Assembly: GCA_943331195.2 (NCBI GenBank)
Contig: CALQKQ020000134.1
Location: forward strand, 1-8,556
Reading direction: 5' to 3'
From: Akkermansia muciniphila
GTDB taxonomy: Bacteria; Verrucomicrobiota; Verrucomicrobiia; Verrucomicrobiales; V1-33
Length of the DNA stretch: 8,556 bases
Shown here: positions 1 to 6,347 of the stretch, one piece after another
Numbering within the stretch: position 1 is the stretch's first letter
Layout: the number at the start of each line of letters is the position of its first letter
Notes under the pieces: model-generated
Told to the model about the DNA's origin: nothing
The model's input: the letters and a program-made list of their open reading frames with translations, nothing else
Databases searched by the model: none
Program-made: the position numbers and the translations under genes

Positions 1-1
1 C

Positions 2-1165
2 CCAGGCATCGAAGACGTCGTCAAATCCCAAGACATCGTCGCCGCCAGCGTCCTCTCCGGTAACCGCAACTTCGAGGCCCGCGTCCACCAAAGCATCAAG
101 GCCAATTTCCTGATGTCCCCGCCCCTCGTCGTCGCCTACGCCCTCGCCGGCACCGTCGACATCGACCTCTCCTCCGCTCCCCTCGGCACCGACCCCGCTG
201 GCCATCCCGTCTTCCTCCGCGACCTCTGGCCCTCCAACGCCGAAATCGCCGCCGCCATGCAGTCCGCCCTCAGCCCAGATATCTTCCAACAACTCTACAC
301 CGACTTCGCCGAGCAAAATCCCAAGTGGAACGAAATCCCCGGCTCCCTCGGCCTCGTCTACGACTGGGACCGCGACTCCACCTACATCCAAGAACCCCCC
401 TTCTTCGACGCCTTCTCCATGCACCCTCGCGACATCGAGGAAATCCACGGCGCCCGCGCCCTCGGCATCTTCGGCGATAGCGTCACCACCGACCACATCA
501 GCCCCGCCGGTGCCATCAAAAAAGACAGCCCCGCCGGCCATTTCCTCGGCCAACACGCCGTCTCTCAGGTCGACTTCAACAGCTACGGCAGCCGCCGCGG
601 CAACGATCGCATCATGACCCGCGGCACCTTCGCCAACGTCCGCATCAAAAACCTCATGCTCGGCGGCAAAGAAGGCGGCCACACCCTCCTCCAGCCCTCC
701 GGCCAAGAAATGCCCATCTTCGACGCCGCTTCCCACTACCTCGCTCAAGGCACCCCCACCATCATCATCGGCGCCGAAGACTACGGCATGGGCAGCAGCC
801 GCGACTGGGCCGCCAAGGGCACCAGCCTCCTCGGCGTCAAAGCCGTCATCACCAAGTCCTTCGAACGCATCCACCGCTCCAACCTCGTCGGCATGGGCGT
901 CCTCCCCTGTAACTTCAAACACAAAGAAGACTACGAAAAGGTCAAATCCCTCGCCGACGCCTCCTTCAGCCTCCTCGGCATCTCCAACGACCTCAAACCC
1001 ATGGCCGAAGCCACCCTCCGCGTCACCCCCGCCGACGCCCCCGCCTTCGACCTCCCCGTCATCGTCCGCATCGATACCCCCATCGAAATCGATTACTACC
1101 GCGCCGGCGGCATCCTCCCCTACGTCCTCGCCCAAATCCTCCGCGAAAACAGCGACGCCGCCTAG
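2..1165 (+). CDS. acnA: Aconitate hydratase A, C-terminal part (5' end outside window)
   Basis: This is the last 387 residues of a cytosolic aconitase of the AcnA/IRP1 type, which interconverts citrate and isocitrate in the TCA cycle. The reading frame is open from base 2, so the apparent ATG at 113 is internal. The segment begins inside the conserved AcnA stretch containing SGNRNFEARVH, just after the region that normally holds the [4Fe-4S] cysteines, so those ligands lie outside the window. The rest is the linker and swivelling C-terminal domain: GDSVTTDHISPAGAI, then YGSRRGND, then GAEDYGMGSSRDWAAKG. The GSSR active-site Ser/Arg loop is encoded at 791-802. E. coli AcnA is about 890 residues, so roughly 44% is present. 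Codons end overwhelmingly in C, unlike the G-ending minus-strand genes. It is convergent with the acyltransferase gene to its right. Identification is very secure. Assignment to AcnA over AcnB is clear from the domain order and motifs. Confidence 0.97.
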   Translation, partial: PGIEDVVKSQDIVAASVLSGNRNFEARVHQSIKANFLMSPPLVVAYALAGTVDIDLSSAPLGTDPAGHPVFLRDLWPSNAEIAAAMQSALSPDIFQQLYTDFAEQNPKWNEIPGSLGLVYDWDRDSTYIQEPPFFDAFSMHPRDIEEIHGARALGIFGDSVTTDHISPAGAIKKDSPAGHFLGQHAVSQVDFNSYGSRRGNDRIMTRGTFANVRIKNLMLGGKEGGHTLLQPSGQEMPIFDAASHYLAQGTPTIIIGAEDYGMGSSRDWAAKGTSLLGVKAVITKSFERIHRSNLVGMGVLPCNFKHKEDYEKVKSLADASFSLLGISNDLKPMAEATLRVTPADAPAFDLPVIVRIDTPIEIDYYRAGGILPYVLAQILRENSDAA

Positions 1166-1225
1166 CCGCCCCCACCCGGCGGCCAAAGCCGCTCCCCCGC
1201 GCCCACTTCCCGCCGCCGCCCCGCC

Positions 1226-1259
1226 CAGGGAGCGCGGGAAACCCATGCCTAGCTCCCTG
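1226..1259. terminator. Inverted repeat in the convergent gap (weak bidirectional terminator candidate)
   Basis: CAGGGAGC at 1226-1233 is the exact reverse complement of GCTCCCTG at 1252-1259. The 18-nt loop contains a small GGG-AAA-CCC fold. The repeat lies in the 139-bp gap between the aconitase stop (1165) and the acyltransferase stop (1305), where both transcripts must end. No U-run follows the right arm in the + direction. The only T-run for the minus direction (from the seven A's at 1272-1278) comes before the hairpin, so this is not a canonical intrinsic terminator. I see nothing else in this gap. Confidence 0.3.
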
Positions 1260-1304
1260 TCTCAGGCTTCTAAAAAAACCCGCTCCTCCTCTGCCCCACC
1301 AGCC

Positions 1305-2312
1305 TCAAGCGCCCCACTCCTCTAGCCCGACCACCCGGACCAAACCCGCCTGCCTTGCTTTTTCCGCATGCAATTCCGGCTGCGCTGACAACAGCGACAA
1401 CCGGCCCCCATCCCGAAAAATCAGCGGCGACCGGGAAAAAAAATCCCCCACCGCCGCATTCGCCTTCGGCCAGTGCACCAAGTAATCGAAGGCAATCTCC
1501 CGGTTGTCCCGAATCACCCCGCCCCACTTCCGCTTTACAAAAAAAAGCTTGTCCGTGGTGCTCGGCCGACACCCCCTCATGTCCACAAAAGACAACCCCA
1601 AGGAACGAGCCGCCTCCAAGGAAAACAAATAAATCGCCGCCAGCGCCCGGAAGGCCAAATGCGCCGGATCCCCGTTGGCACAAGCAATCGTCCACAGCAT
1701 AAAAGTCGCTCCGCGCTTTTCAAAAACCAAACCCGCGATCGGTTTCCCCTCCTTCCACACCATCAGCAGGCCTCCTCGGAGAAAGACTTGTCGCATGCTC
1801 TGCCTCGAGTGCACAAAGGCATCCTCACCGTGGCGCAGCCGCGTGTAGGGAACATAGTCGCGCTTCCAATGCCTTTCCAAATCCGCCATCTCCTGGCTCA
1901 CCGTCCACGTGAGACCTTGTCTGGCGATGGATTGAATGTCACTGCGCACACTGCTGCCAGTGAAAGCCGCATTCGAATCCGGCACCGGCGCCACCATGGA
2001 GACCCAGTCGGGCACCCGCACATACTCCCCCGCAGGAAACAGGCCGCGGGAAAAAAGATCCACCCGCGCCACCGTGAGATCCGCCGAATGCCGGTGCTTG
2101 CGCAGCGCCGCAGGCAATTGCCACGTGCGAAAACTCCCCAAAGCCTCCTGCTCCGTCTCGCCTGCAAAAAACCGGCTGCGCAGATAGCGCGACCATCGCT
2201 CCTCGCCCGCCAAAAGCATGCTGCCCTCCTTCCCGTGATAGCGCGTTAGGCTCATCATCGGCAACACGTTGTCCCGCAGCCCGTGGAGACCCGTTTTCAA
2301 AGTCGGATTCAT
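1305..2312 (-). CDS. FemAB/GNAT-like acyltransferase of unknown substrate
   Basis: This is a 335-residue protein with no signal peptide or membrane segment. Residues about 175-265 read like the acyl-CoA N-acyltransferase fold used by FemAB-like and BioF2-like proteins. A strand pair (LLMVWKEGKPIAGLVFEKRG) and a region ending LGLSFVDMRGCRP are followed by the turn DKLFFVKRKWGG, the 'K-x-x-W-G' end typical of such enzymes. The first 110 residues are probably a divergent first half-domain. I chose ATG 2312 because it overlaps the upstream methyltransferase stop as ATGA and has the best Shine-Dalgarno in the window (GGAGGGGAG, 6 nt away). The frame stays open upstream to 2459, but that extension only shadows the methyltransferase. 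Coupled translation suggests the two proteins act together, perhaps decorating a glycan, lipid or peptide. The substrate cannot be read from the sequence. Other GNAT-type transferases remain possible. Confidence 0.8.
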   Translation of the reverse strand: MNPTLKTGLHGLRDNVLPMMSLTRYHGKEGSMLLAGEERWSRYLRSRFFAGETEQEALGSFRTWQLPAALRKHRHSADLTVARVDLFSRGLFPAGEYVRVPDWVSMVAPVPDSNAAFTGSSVRSDIQSIARQGLTWTVSQEMADLERHWKRDYVPYTRLRHGEDAFVHSRQSMRQVFLRGGLLMVWKEGKPIAGLVFEKRGATFMLWTIACANGDPAHLAFRALAAIYLFSLEAARSLGLSFVDMRGCRPSTTDKLFFVKRKWGGVIRDNREIAFDYLVHWPKANAAVGDFFSRSPLIFRDGGRLSLLSAQPELHAEKARQAGLVRVVGLEEWGA

Positions 2313-3178
2313 CGCGGGCTCCCCTCCAGCTTCCGCGCCAGCACGGCACAAAAATGCCCGGTAAACCGCGCCGTGGGCAGAGCCGCCGCCGCCTCGCAGG
2401 CCAACATCGCTCTCACCAACGGCTGGTGCACCCTCCCCCACCCCGAAACCATGCGGCAAAGCTGCAGCGCCACCACCCGCGGCACATGCATGATATGCCG
2501 CTTCTCCAGCACTTCCAAGCCCGCATCCGCCACCGCCCCCACCAGTCCTCCCATCGAAAGCGTCCGCCCCATAAAATAAGGCACCAAGCCCAGCTCCCCC
2601 ATCTGCTTCTGAGGCATTCGGTTCCGCAGCGCCACCACCGGATTCACGGGATTATCCAAAGTAATAAGCAGTCGCCCTCCCGGCTTCAGCACCCGCGCTA
2701 ACTCCCCCAGCGCCTCCCGGATCTCCTCCTCCCTGACAAAGTGATCCAGCGTGGAATCCGAAAACACCACATCAAACGTCCCCGCCGCAAAATCCAGCCG
2801 CCGCACATCCCCCACCGATGCCCTGAGCCCAGGATGCTTTCGCGCCGCCTCCCTGACAATATCCCCCGCGATATCAACGCCATAGACTTCGTCCGCCAAA
2901 GCACCCAGCACCCCGACCAGCCCCTGGCCCACCGCCTCATCAAACAAATCAGTCTTCAAGGCCGCCTCGAAACGCTCGCCCCCTAGCCACCTCCGAATCA
3001 AGCGCTCGTGCAGATCGTCGCAAAAAGCCCGCCACAGCGGAATGTCCAACACCGCCGATGCCCCGCCGACAATGGATTCCCAATAGGCACCCTCCCCTCG
3101 AGGCACCGGGGCGTTTTCCAAGCGATTTGTCGGCATAGTGGCGAACCGTCTACCCAAAAATCTACCTCTCTTAAGCAT
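2309..3178 (-). CDS. Class I SAM-dependent methyltransferase with unusual motif I
   Basis: This is up to 289 residues with a Rossmann methyltransferase core at about 74-177. The motif I position reads LKTDLFDEAVGQG, replacing the usual 'LDLGCGxG'. It is followed by the acidic end of strand 2 (YGVDIAG, D102), the GD at 123-124, a motif-II-like DVVFSDSTLDHF (136-147), and LKPGGRLLITLDNP (164-177). From memory, the KTDLFDEA form occurs in a recognisable subset of class I methyltransferases, so it is probably functional and not decayed. The C-terminal 110 residues are family-specific. The start is uncertain: ATG 3178 gives a basic N-terminus (MLKRGRFLGRR), while ATG 3136 drops those 14 residues. 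Neither has a good Shine-Dalgarno site, and both lie downstream of the promoter candidate at 3210-3237. It is the first gene of a two-gene unit with the acyltransferase. The methyl acceptor is unknown. Confidence 0.87.
   Translation of the reverse strand: MLKRGRFLGRRFATMPTNRLENAPVPRGEGAYWESIVGGASAVLDIPLWRAFCDDLHERLIRRWLGGERFEAALKTDLFDEAVGQGLVGVLGALADEVYGVDIAGDIVREAARKHPGLRASVGDVRRLDFAAGTFDVVFSDSTLDHFVREEEIREALGELARVLKPGGRLLITLDNPVNPVVALRNRMPQKQMGELGLVPYFMGRTLSMGGLVGAVADAGLEVLEKRHIMHVPRVVALQLCRMVSGWGRVHQPLVRAMLACEAAAALPTARFTGHFCAVLARKLEGSPR
2319..2327 (-). promoter_or_regulatory. Strong Shine-Dalgarno deciding the acyltransferase start
   Basis: The minus strand reads GGAGGGGAG, then a 6-nt spacer CCCGCG, then ATGA. 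In that ATGA the start codon (2312-2310) overlaps the methyltransferase stop TGA (2311-2309). This is the only strong ribosome-binding site I see among the window's starts. It fixes the start and points to translational coupling or re-initiation. Confidence 0.8.
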
Positions 3179-3209
3179 TGAGCCAAACGCCAGGGAAAGC
3201 CGTCTTCTA

Positions 3210-3237
3210 ATTAACTCCGGCGCGCCGCGCCTGTCAA
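3210..3237 (-). promoter_or_regulatory. Sigma70-type promoter for the methyltransferase-acyltransferase pair
   Basis: The minus strand carries a perfect -35 TTGACA (3237-3232), a 16-bp spacer, and GTTAAT (3215-3210, four of six consensus bases). Shifting by one gives TTAATT at 17 bp. Transcription would start near 3203, leaving about 25 nt to ATG 3178 or about 67 nt to ATG 3136. The spacer contains the perfect 10-bp palindrome CGGCGCGCCG (3218-3227). The site begins just after the stop of the TrhO-RluA gene, so the downstream pair can be expressed independently of it. Confidence 0.6.
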
Positions 3238-3255
3238 GCCGCCGCCAGCGCCTTT

Positions 3256-5067
3256 TTAACAGGGCAAAATTCCCCTACCACCCACCGCCCAGGCCGGCAG
3301 CGCCGCTTCAAACTCGACCCACTCCCCACTCAGAGGATGCCGGAAGCCAATCTGCCAGGCATGCAGACATAGCGGCGCCTCCTCCGGCAAAAGCGTCGGA
3401 GTATGCCCAATCTCCCCGCCCGCCAAATAGAGCGGGTCCCCGCAGACCGGCCAGCCCAAGTGCTGCAAGTGCAGGCGAATCTGATTAGTCCGACCCGTGC
3501 GCGGGCGCGCCTCCAGCACAGCGCTGCCGTCCTCCCGTCGCTCCCTCACCGAAAACTCCGTCAGCGCCGCCAAGCCCCCCGCCTCATCCACCATCCGCGT
3601 GCCCACCCGCCCAACCTCCTCGCTGATGCCCGCCCGGCAGACAAATTCATCCTCCGGCGGATGACCCGCCACCCGCACCACGTAGCGCTTCACCACTTCC
3701 CCGCGCTCAAACTGCGGCTGCAACTGCGAGGCAAAATGCCGCGTGCGACTCACCACCACCACGCCCGTGGTATTCGCATCCAGGCGATGGGCTGGACGCG
3801 GCTTTTGCGGATGCCACGCCTTCTCCAAAAACCACGCCAAGGTATTGCGATGATAGCGCCCGCCCGAATGCATCGGCAACGGCGCCGGCTTGTCCAGCAC
3901 CACAATAGCTTCGTCCTCGTGCAGCACCCGAATGTCCGCACAAACCGCCGGCTCTAGCGTCCCCGGCACCAACTGCACCAAGCGCTGTCCCCCTCGCACC
4001 TCATCCCCCCATTGCACCGCCCGCCCCGCCTCATCCCGCATCCGCCCCGCCGCAAATACCGGCGCCCACACCTCCGCCCCCAAATGCGGCAACACCACCG
4101 CCAGCGTTTCCCCCACCGTCCTACCATGGCACGACGCCGGCACCTTGAGAGGCCGGTGATTGTCATAAGCCACCCCCCCTGGCAAAGGCGAAGCCGCCCG
4201 CCGCAGCGCCGCCTCTCGCCCCGCCAACACCGCCGCCCGCTCCGCCTCCGGGGCCCGCCAACAGGCCGGACACGACCGCCCCACCACATACTGCGCCGAC
4301 GCCTGATCCTCCTCCGTAAGCGGCTCCTGACACACATGGCACACCGCACTGGAGGTCTCGCGCAAAGCCGGATCCACTCCCACCCGGTGGTCGAAAACAA
4401 AGCATTCCCCCTCGTAGTGCGCACTCCCGCAGTCCTCAAAATATTGCAAAATCCCCCCCTCTAACTGGTAGACCGACTGAAACCCCTCCCGTTCCATGTA
4501 GGGCCCCGCCTTTTCACAGCGGATCCCCCCCGTGCAAAACATCACCACCGGCTGCTCCTTGAGCTCCGCCGGCAGCGCCTCCACCGCCGCCGGAAAATGG
4601 CGGAAGTGATCCAATCCCAGCGTCATGGCCCCCCGAAAAGTCCCCAACTTCACCTCGTAGTCGTTGCGCGTATCCAGCAGCGTCACCGCCCGCCCCTCGT
4701 CCAACCACTGCTTCAACTCCCGCGGCGATAACTTCGGCGAAGTCCGCCGCCCCGGCTCAATCCCCGGCACCCCAAAGGCAATGATCTCCCGCTTAATCCG
4801 CACCAACAACCGCGTGAACGGCTGCCGCTCGCTCTGACTGTATTTCGCCCGCAGCCCCTCCAATCCCGGCCGCCGCCGCAACGCCTCCAGCAGCGCCTCC
4901 GCCGCCGCCGCCTCCCCCGCCATGAACAGATTGACCCCTTCCGTGCTCAGCAAAAGCGTGCCCTTCAACCCCCACTCGCGGCACTGCCCCAACAACTCCC
5001 CGCGCCACTCCTTGAGGTCCACAAGGCTGGCAAAGTGATAGGCGGCAATGTTGGTGACGGCGGACAT
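3256..5067 (-). CDS. Fusion of TrhO-like tRNA U34 hydroxylase (rhodanese fold) and RluA-family pseudouridine synthase
   Basis: This is a 603-residue, two-enzyme protein. Residues 1 to about 290 match TrhO/YceA, which hydroxylates U34 of tRNA wobble positions to ho5U. They comprise an N-terminal ferredoxin-like domain, then a rhodanese domain with the family signature CTGGIRCEKA (Cys178 catalytic, Cys184), then CECFVFDH-type sequence and a CxxC...CxxC zinc-ribbon pattern (Cys243, 246, 266, 269). Residues about 300-375 look like an S4-like RNA-binding segment. Residues about 380-590 are an RluA pseudouridine synthase: LDKPAPLPMHSGGR, then HRLDANTTG with catalytic Asp430, then GRTNQIRLHLQHLG and GDPLY. 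Asn528 sits where many relatives have His. ATG 5067 is preferred over the in-frame TTG at 5076 because family members start at this point. It has no Shine-Dalgarno but is preceded by a pyrimidine tract. Both active sites look intact. The RNA target of the second half is unknown. Confidence 0.93.
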   Translation of the reverse strand: MSAVTNIAAYHFASLVDLKEWRGELLGQCREWGLKGTLLLSTEGVNLFMAGEAAAAEALLEALRRRPGLEGLRAKYSQSERQPFTRLLVRIKREIIAFGVPGIEPGRRTSPKLSPRELKQWLDEGRAVTLLDTRNDYEVKLGTFRGAMTLGLDHFRHFPAAVEALPAELKEQPVVMFCTGGIRCEKAGPYMEREGFQSVYQLEGGILQYFEDCGSAHYEGECFVFDHRVGVDPALRETSSAVCHVCQEPLTEEDQASAQYVVGRSCPACWRAPEAERAAVLAGREAALRRAASPLPGGVAYDNHRPLKVPASCHGRTVGETLAVVLPHLGAEVWAPVFAAGRMRDEAGRAVQWGDEVRGGQRLVQLVPGTLEPAVCADIRVLHEDEAIVVLDKPAPLPMHSGGRYHRNTLAWFLEKAWHPQKPRPAHRLDANTTGVVVVSRTRHFASQLQPQFERGEVVKRYVVRVAGHPPEDEFVCRAGISEEVGRVGTRMVDEAGGLAALTEFSVRERREDGSAVLEARPRTGRTNQIRLHLQHLGWPVCGDPLYLAGGEIGHTPTLLPEEAPLCLHAWQIGFRHPLSGEWVEFEAALPAWAVGGRGILPC

Positions 5068-5132
5068 AGAAGACAAAAAGCGCGGGTTCCCCCACGTTCA
5101 AGGCGGCCCAGGCAAAAGGAAAGTGCGACCTG

Positions 5133-5181
5133 CCCCCCCAACCCCGCCCCTCATCCCCGCACCCCAAACCCTCCCCGCCCC
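5133..5181 (-). other. Cluster of eight G-runs (G-quadruplex-forming potential)
   Basis: The + strand has eight runs of three to seven C's (5133-5139, 5142-5145, 5147-5150, 5155-5158, 5162-5165, 5169-5171, 5173-5176, 5178-5181) with loops of only 1-4 nt. The coding-sense minus strand, and any transcript of it, is therefore eight consecutive G-runs in 49 nt. The cluster starts 4 nt after the stop of the small exported protein gene and ends about 65 nt before the TrhO-RluA start. It could act in the 3' end of one mRNA or the 5' leader of the next. Strong C bias on this strand makes G-runs commoner than usual, but not this dense elsewhere. Confidence 0.6.
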
Positions 5182-5185
5182 AAGC

Positions 5186-5509
5186 TCAAAACCGCCCCGC
5201 CGGACGCGCCAAGGCCGTGGCCCCACTCACCAAGCTCGTGATCGCCACCGGCCACGCCCCCTGCCCAGATCCCCCCACCTGCACCGGCTCCCCCACCTGC
5301 CACCGCAGCGTGGCGCTGGCCCCGGCCGCCTGGATCGTCCACTTGCTCCGGTTGCTCAGCGCGATCTCCCGCCCGTCCGGACGCCGCCCACTGAACACCA
5401 GCCCCACCCCCATCCCCACCGCGCCCACCCCCGCCGGACTTTTAGCCGAACGACAAGCGGAACCGCTCGCACTGAGCGCCACCATCAAAAGCCAAGTTAG
5501 GCCGCGCAT
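5186..5509 (-). CDS. Small exported (possibly lipo-) protein of unknown function
   Basis: This is a 107-residue protein I do not recognise. The N-terminus MRGLTWLLMVALSASGSAC is a short signal peptide: one Arg, a hydrophobic stretch, then small residues and Cys19. The GSA-C site lacks the usual Leu/Val at -3, so it may be a relaxed lipobox or an ordinary signal-peptidase site. The mature part is Gly/Val-rich and reads as alternating strands (VGLVFSGRRPDGREIALSN, KWTIQA, LRWQVGEPVQVGG), suggesting a small beta domain. The ATG lies 14 nt after the stop of the upstream SDR, so it is probably co-transcribed. Codon use is G-ending like its neighbours. The frame stays open upstream to 5923, but that part overlaps the SDR and is a shadow. 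The signal-like N-terminus placed right after the SDR stop is the main argument that it is real. Confidence 0.6.
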   Translation of the reverse strand: MRGLTWLLMVALSASGSACRSAKSPAGVGAVGMGVGLVFSGRRPDGREIALSNRSKWTIQAAGASATLRWQVGEPVQVGGSGQGAWPVAITSLVSGATALARPAGRF

Positions 5510-5516
5510 CCTTTGG

Positions 5517-5526
5517 TAAAAAGTTA
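5517..5526 (-). repeat. TAACTTTTTA element before the small exported protein start (copy 1)
   Basis: The minus strand reads TAACTTTTTA, then 7 nt (CCAAAGG), then ATG. The same ten bases occur at 6318-6327 just before the upstream SDR's ATG. Its first three bases are the SDR stop codon TAA. It may be a T-rich translation-initiation element, because AAAGG touches the ATG too closely to be a normal Shine-Dalgarno. Confidence 0.35.
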
Positions 5527-6312
5527 AATCGTCATCGCCGAATAGCCCCCATCCACCACCATTTCCACCCCATTGAGAAAACTGCCAGCCTTGGCCGAAG
5601 CTAACAGCAACGTAGCTCCAATCAATTCCTCCGGCTCCCCAAAACGCCCCGCCGCCGTGTGCCGCAAAATGTTCTCCACCCGCGCCGGATTGAGCACTTG
5701 CCGATTCTGCTCCGCCGGAAAAAAGCCTGGCACCAAAGTGTTCACTCGAATCCCCAGCGGCGCCCACTCCCGCGCCAAATTCCGACTCAAGTTGTGCACC
5801 GCCGCCTTGCTCATCGAATACGTAAACACCCGGCTCAGCGGCTGCAGCCCACTCATGCTGCCCACATTGATGATCGAAGCCCGCACCTGTTCCCTCACAA
5901 AATACTCCCCAAAGATCTGGCACGCCTTAAACACCGCCGCCGTGTTGATCTCAAAAATCCGCTCGTATTCCTCATCGCCAATCTCAAAAAACGGCGTCGC
6001 CGAATTGATTCCCGCCCCATTCACCAAAATATCAATGCGACCATAGCGCGCCAGGCTCTCCTCCCGCAACCCGCTCAGGCTCGCCCGACTCGCCGCCTCC
6101 ACCGCCACAAAACACCCCTCACCCCCCGCCGCCTCAATCTTGGCCACCCGCGCCGCCCCCTTGGCCTCGCTCCGCCCCGCCAAAACAACTTTGGCCCCCG
6201 CCCCCGCCAGCCCCTCCGCCATCGCCCCACACAACTCCCCCGTCCCCCCAATCACCACCGCCACTTGGCCACTCAAATCAAAAAGCCGCTGTATCAGGTC
6301 GCTCGCAGGCAT
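5524..6312 (-). CDS. SDR oxidoreductase, D-mannonate oxidoreductase-like
   Basis: This is a 262-residue classical short-chain dehydrogenase/reductase, cytoplasmic and NAD(P)-dependent. The features in order are: the nucleotide loop GGTGELCG (22-29), a variant of TGxxxGxG; NGAG (98-101); Asn123; and the catalytic Ser152, Tyr165 and Lys169 in YSMSK. The C-terminal signature [10 protein letters not shown] ... [17 protein letters not shown] ... DGGYSAMTI is the pattern I associate with SDR proteins annotated as D-mannonate oxidoreductase (fructuronate/mannonate interconversion in hexuronate breakdown). The exact substrate is inference, and other sugar acids are possible. ATG 6312 is chosen; a GTG immediately before it (6315) would add one residue. 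There is no Shine-Dalgarno. It begins 35 nt after the preceding SDR gene and ends 14 nt before the small exported protein gene, consistent with one operon. Confidence 0.9.
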   Translation of the reverse strand: MPASDLIQRLFDLSGQVAVVIGGTGELCGAMAEGLAGAGAKVVLAGRSEAKGAARVAKIEAAGGEGCFVAVEAASRASLSGLREESLARYGRIDILVNGAGINSATPFFEIGDEEYERIFEINTAAVFKACQIFGEYFVREQVRASIINVGSMSGLQPLSRVFTYSMSKAAVHNLSRNLAREWAPLGIRVNTLVPGFFPAEQNRQVLNPARVENILRHTAAGRFGEPEELIGATLLLASAKAGSFLNGVEMVVDGGYSAMTI

Positions 6313-6317
6313 CACTT

Positions 6318-6327
6318 TAAAAAGTTA
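6318..6327 (-). repeat. TAACTTTTTA element before the mannonate-type SDR start (copy 2)
   Basis: This is an exact copy of the element at 5517-5526 on the minus strand, 5 nt before ATG 6312 (TAACTTTTTA AAGTG ATG). No Shine-Dalgarno is present in this 35-nt gap. The placement suggests a T-rich initiation element, although a ten-base match in A/T sequence could be chance. Confidence 0.35.
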
Positions 6328-6347
6328 GGAATTCAAGAAGGCCGCCC

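Noticed and set aside
1272..1278. A7/T7 run as an intrinsic terminator for the minus-strand operon
   Set aside because: No GC-rich hairpin precedes it in the minus direction. The only inverted repeat lies after it.
1473..2249. Long + strand open frame (258 codons) opposite the acyltransferase gene
   Set aside because: The translation is Arg/Pro/His/Gln-rich with no domain pattern, and it lies opposite a convincing gene. It is a by-product of G-ending codons on the minus strand.
2313..2459. Upstream extension of the acyltransferase to an ATG at 2459
   Set aside because: The extra 49 residues are Gly/Ala-rich shadow sequence overlapping the methyltransferase. ATG 2312 has a strong Shine-Dalgarno and an ATGA overlap.
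5510..5923. Upstream extension of the small exported protein into the SDR gene
   Set aside because: The extension is an out-of-frame reading of the SDR. The signal peptide begins exactly after the SDR stop.
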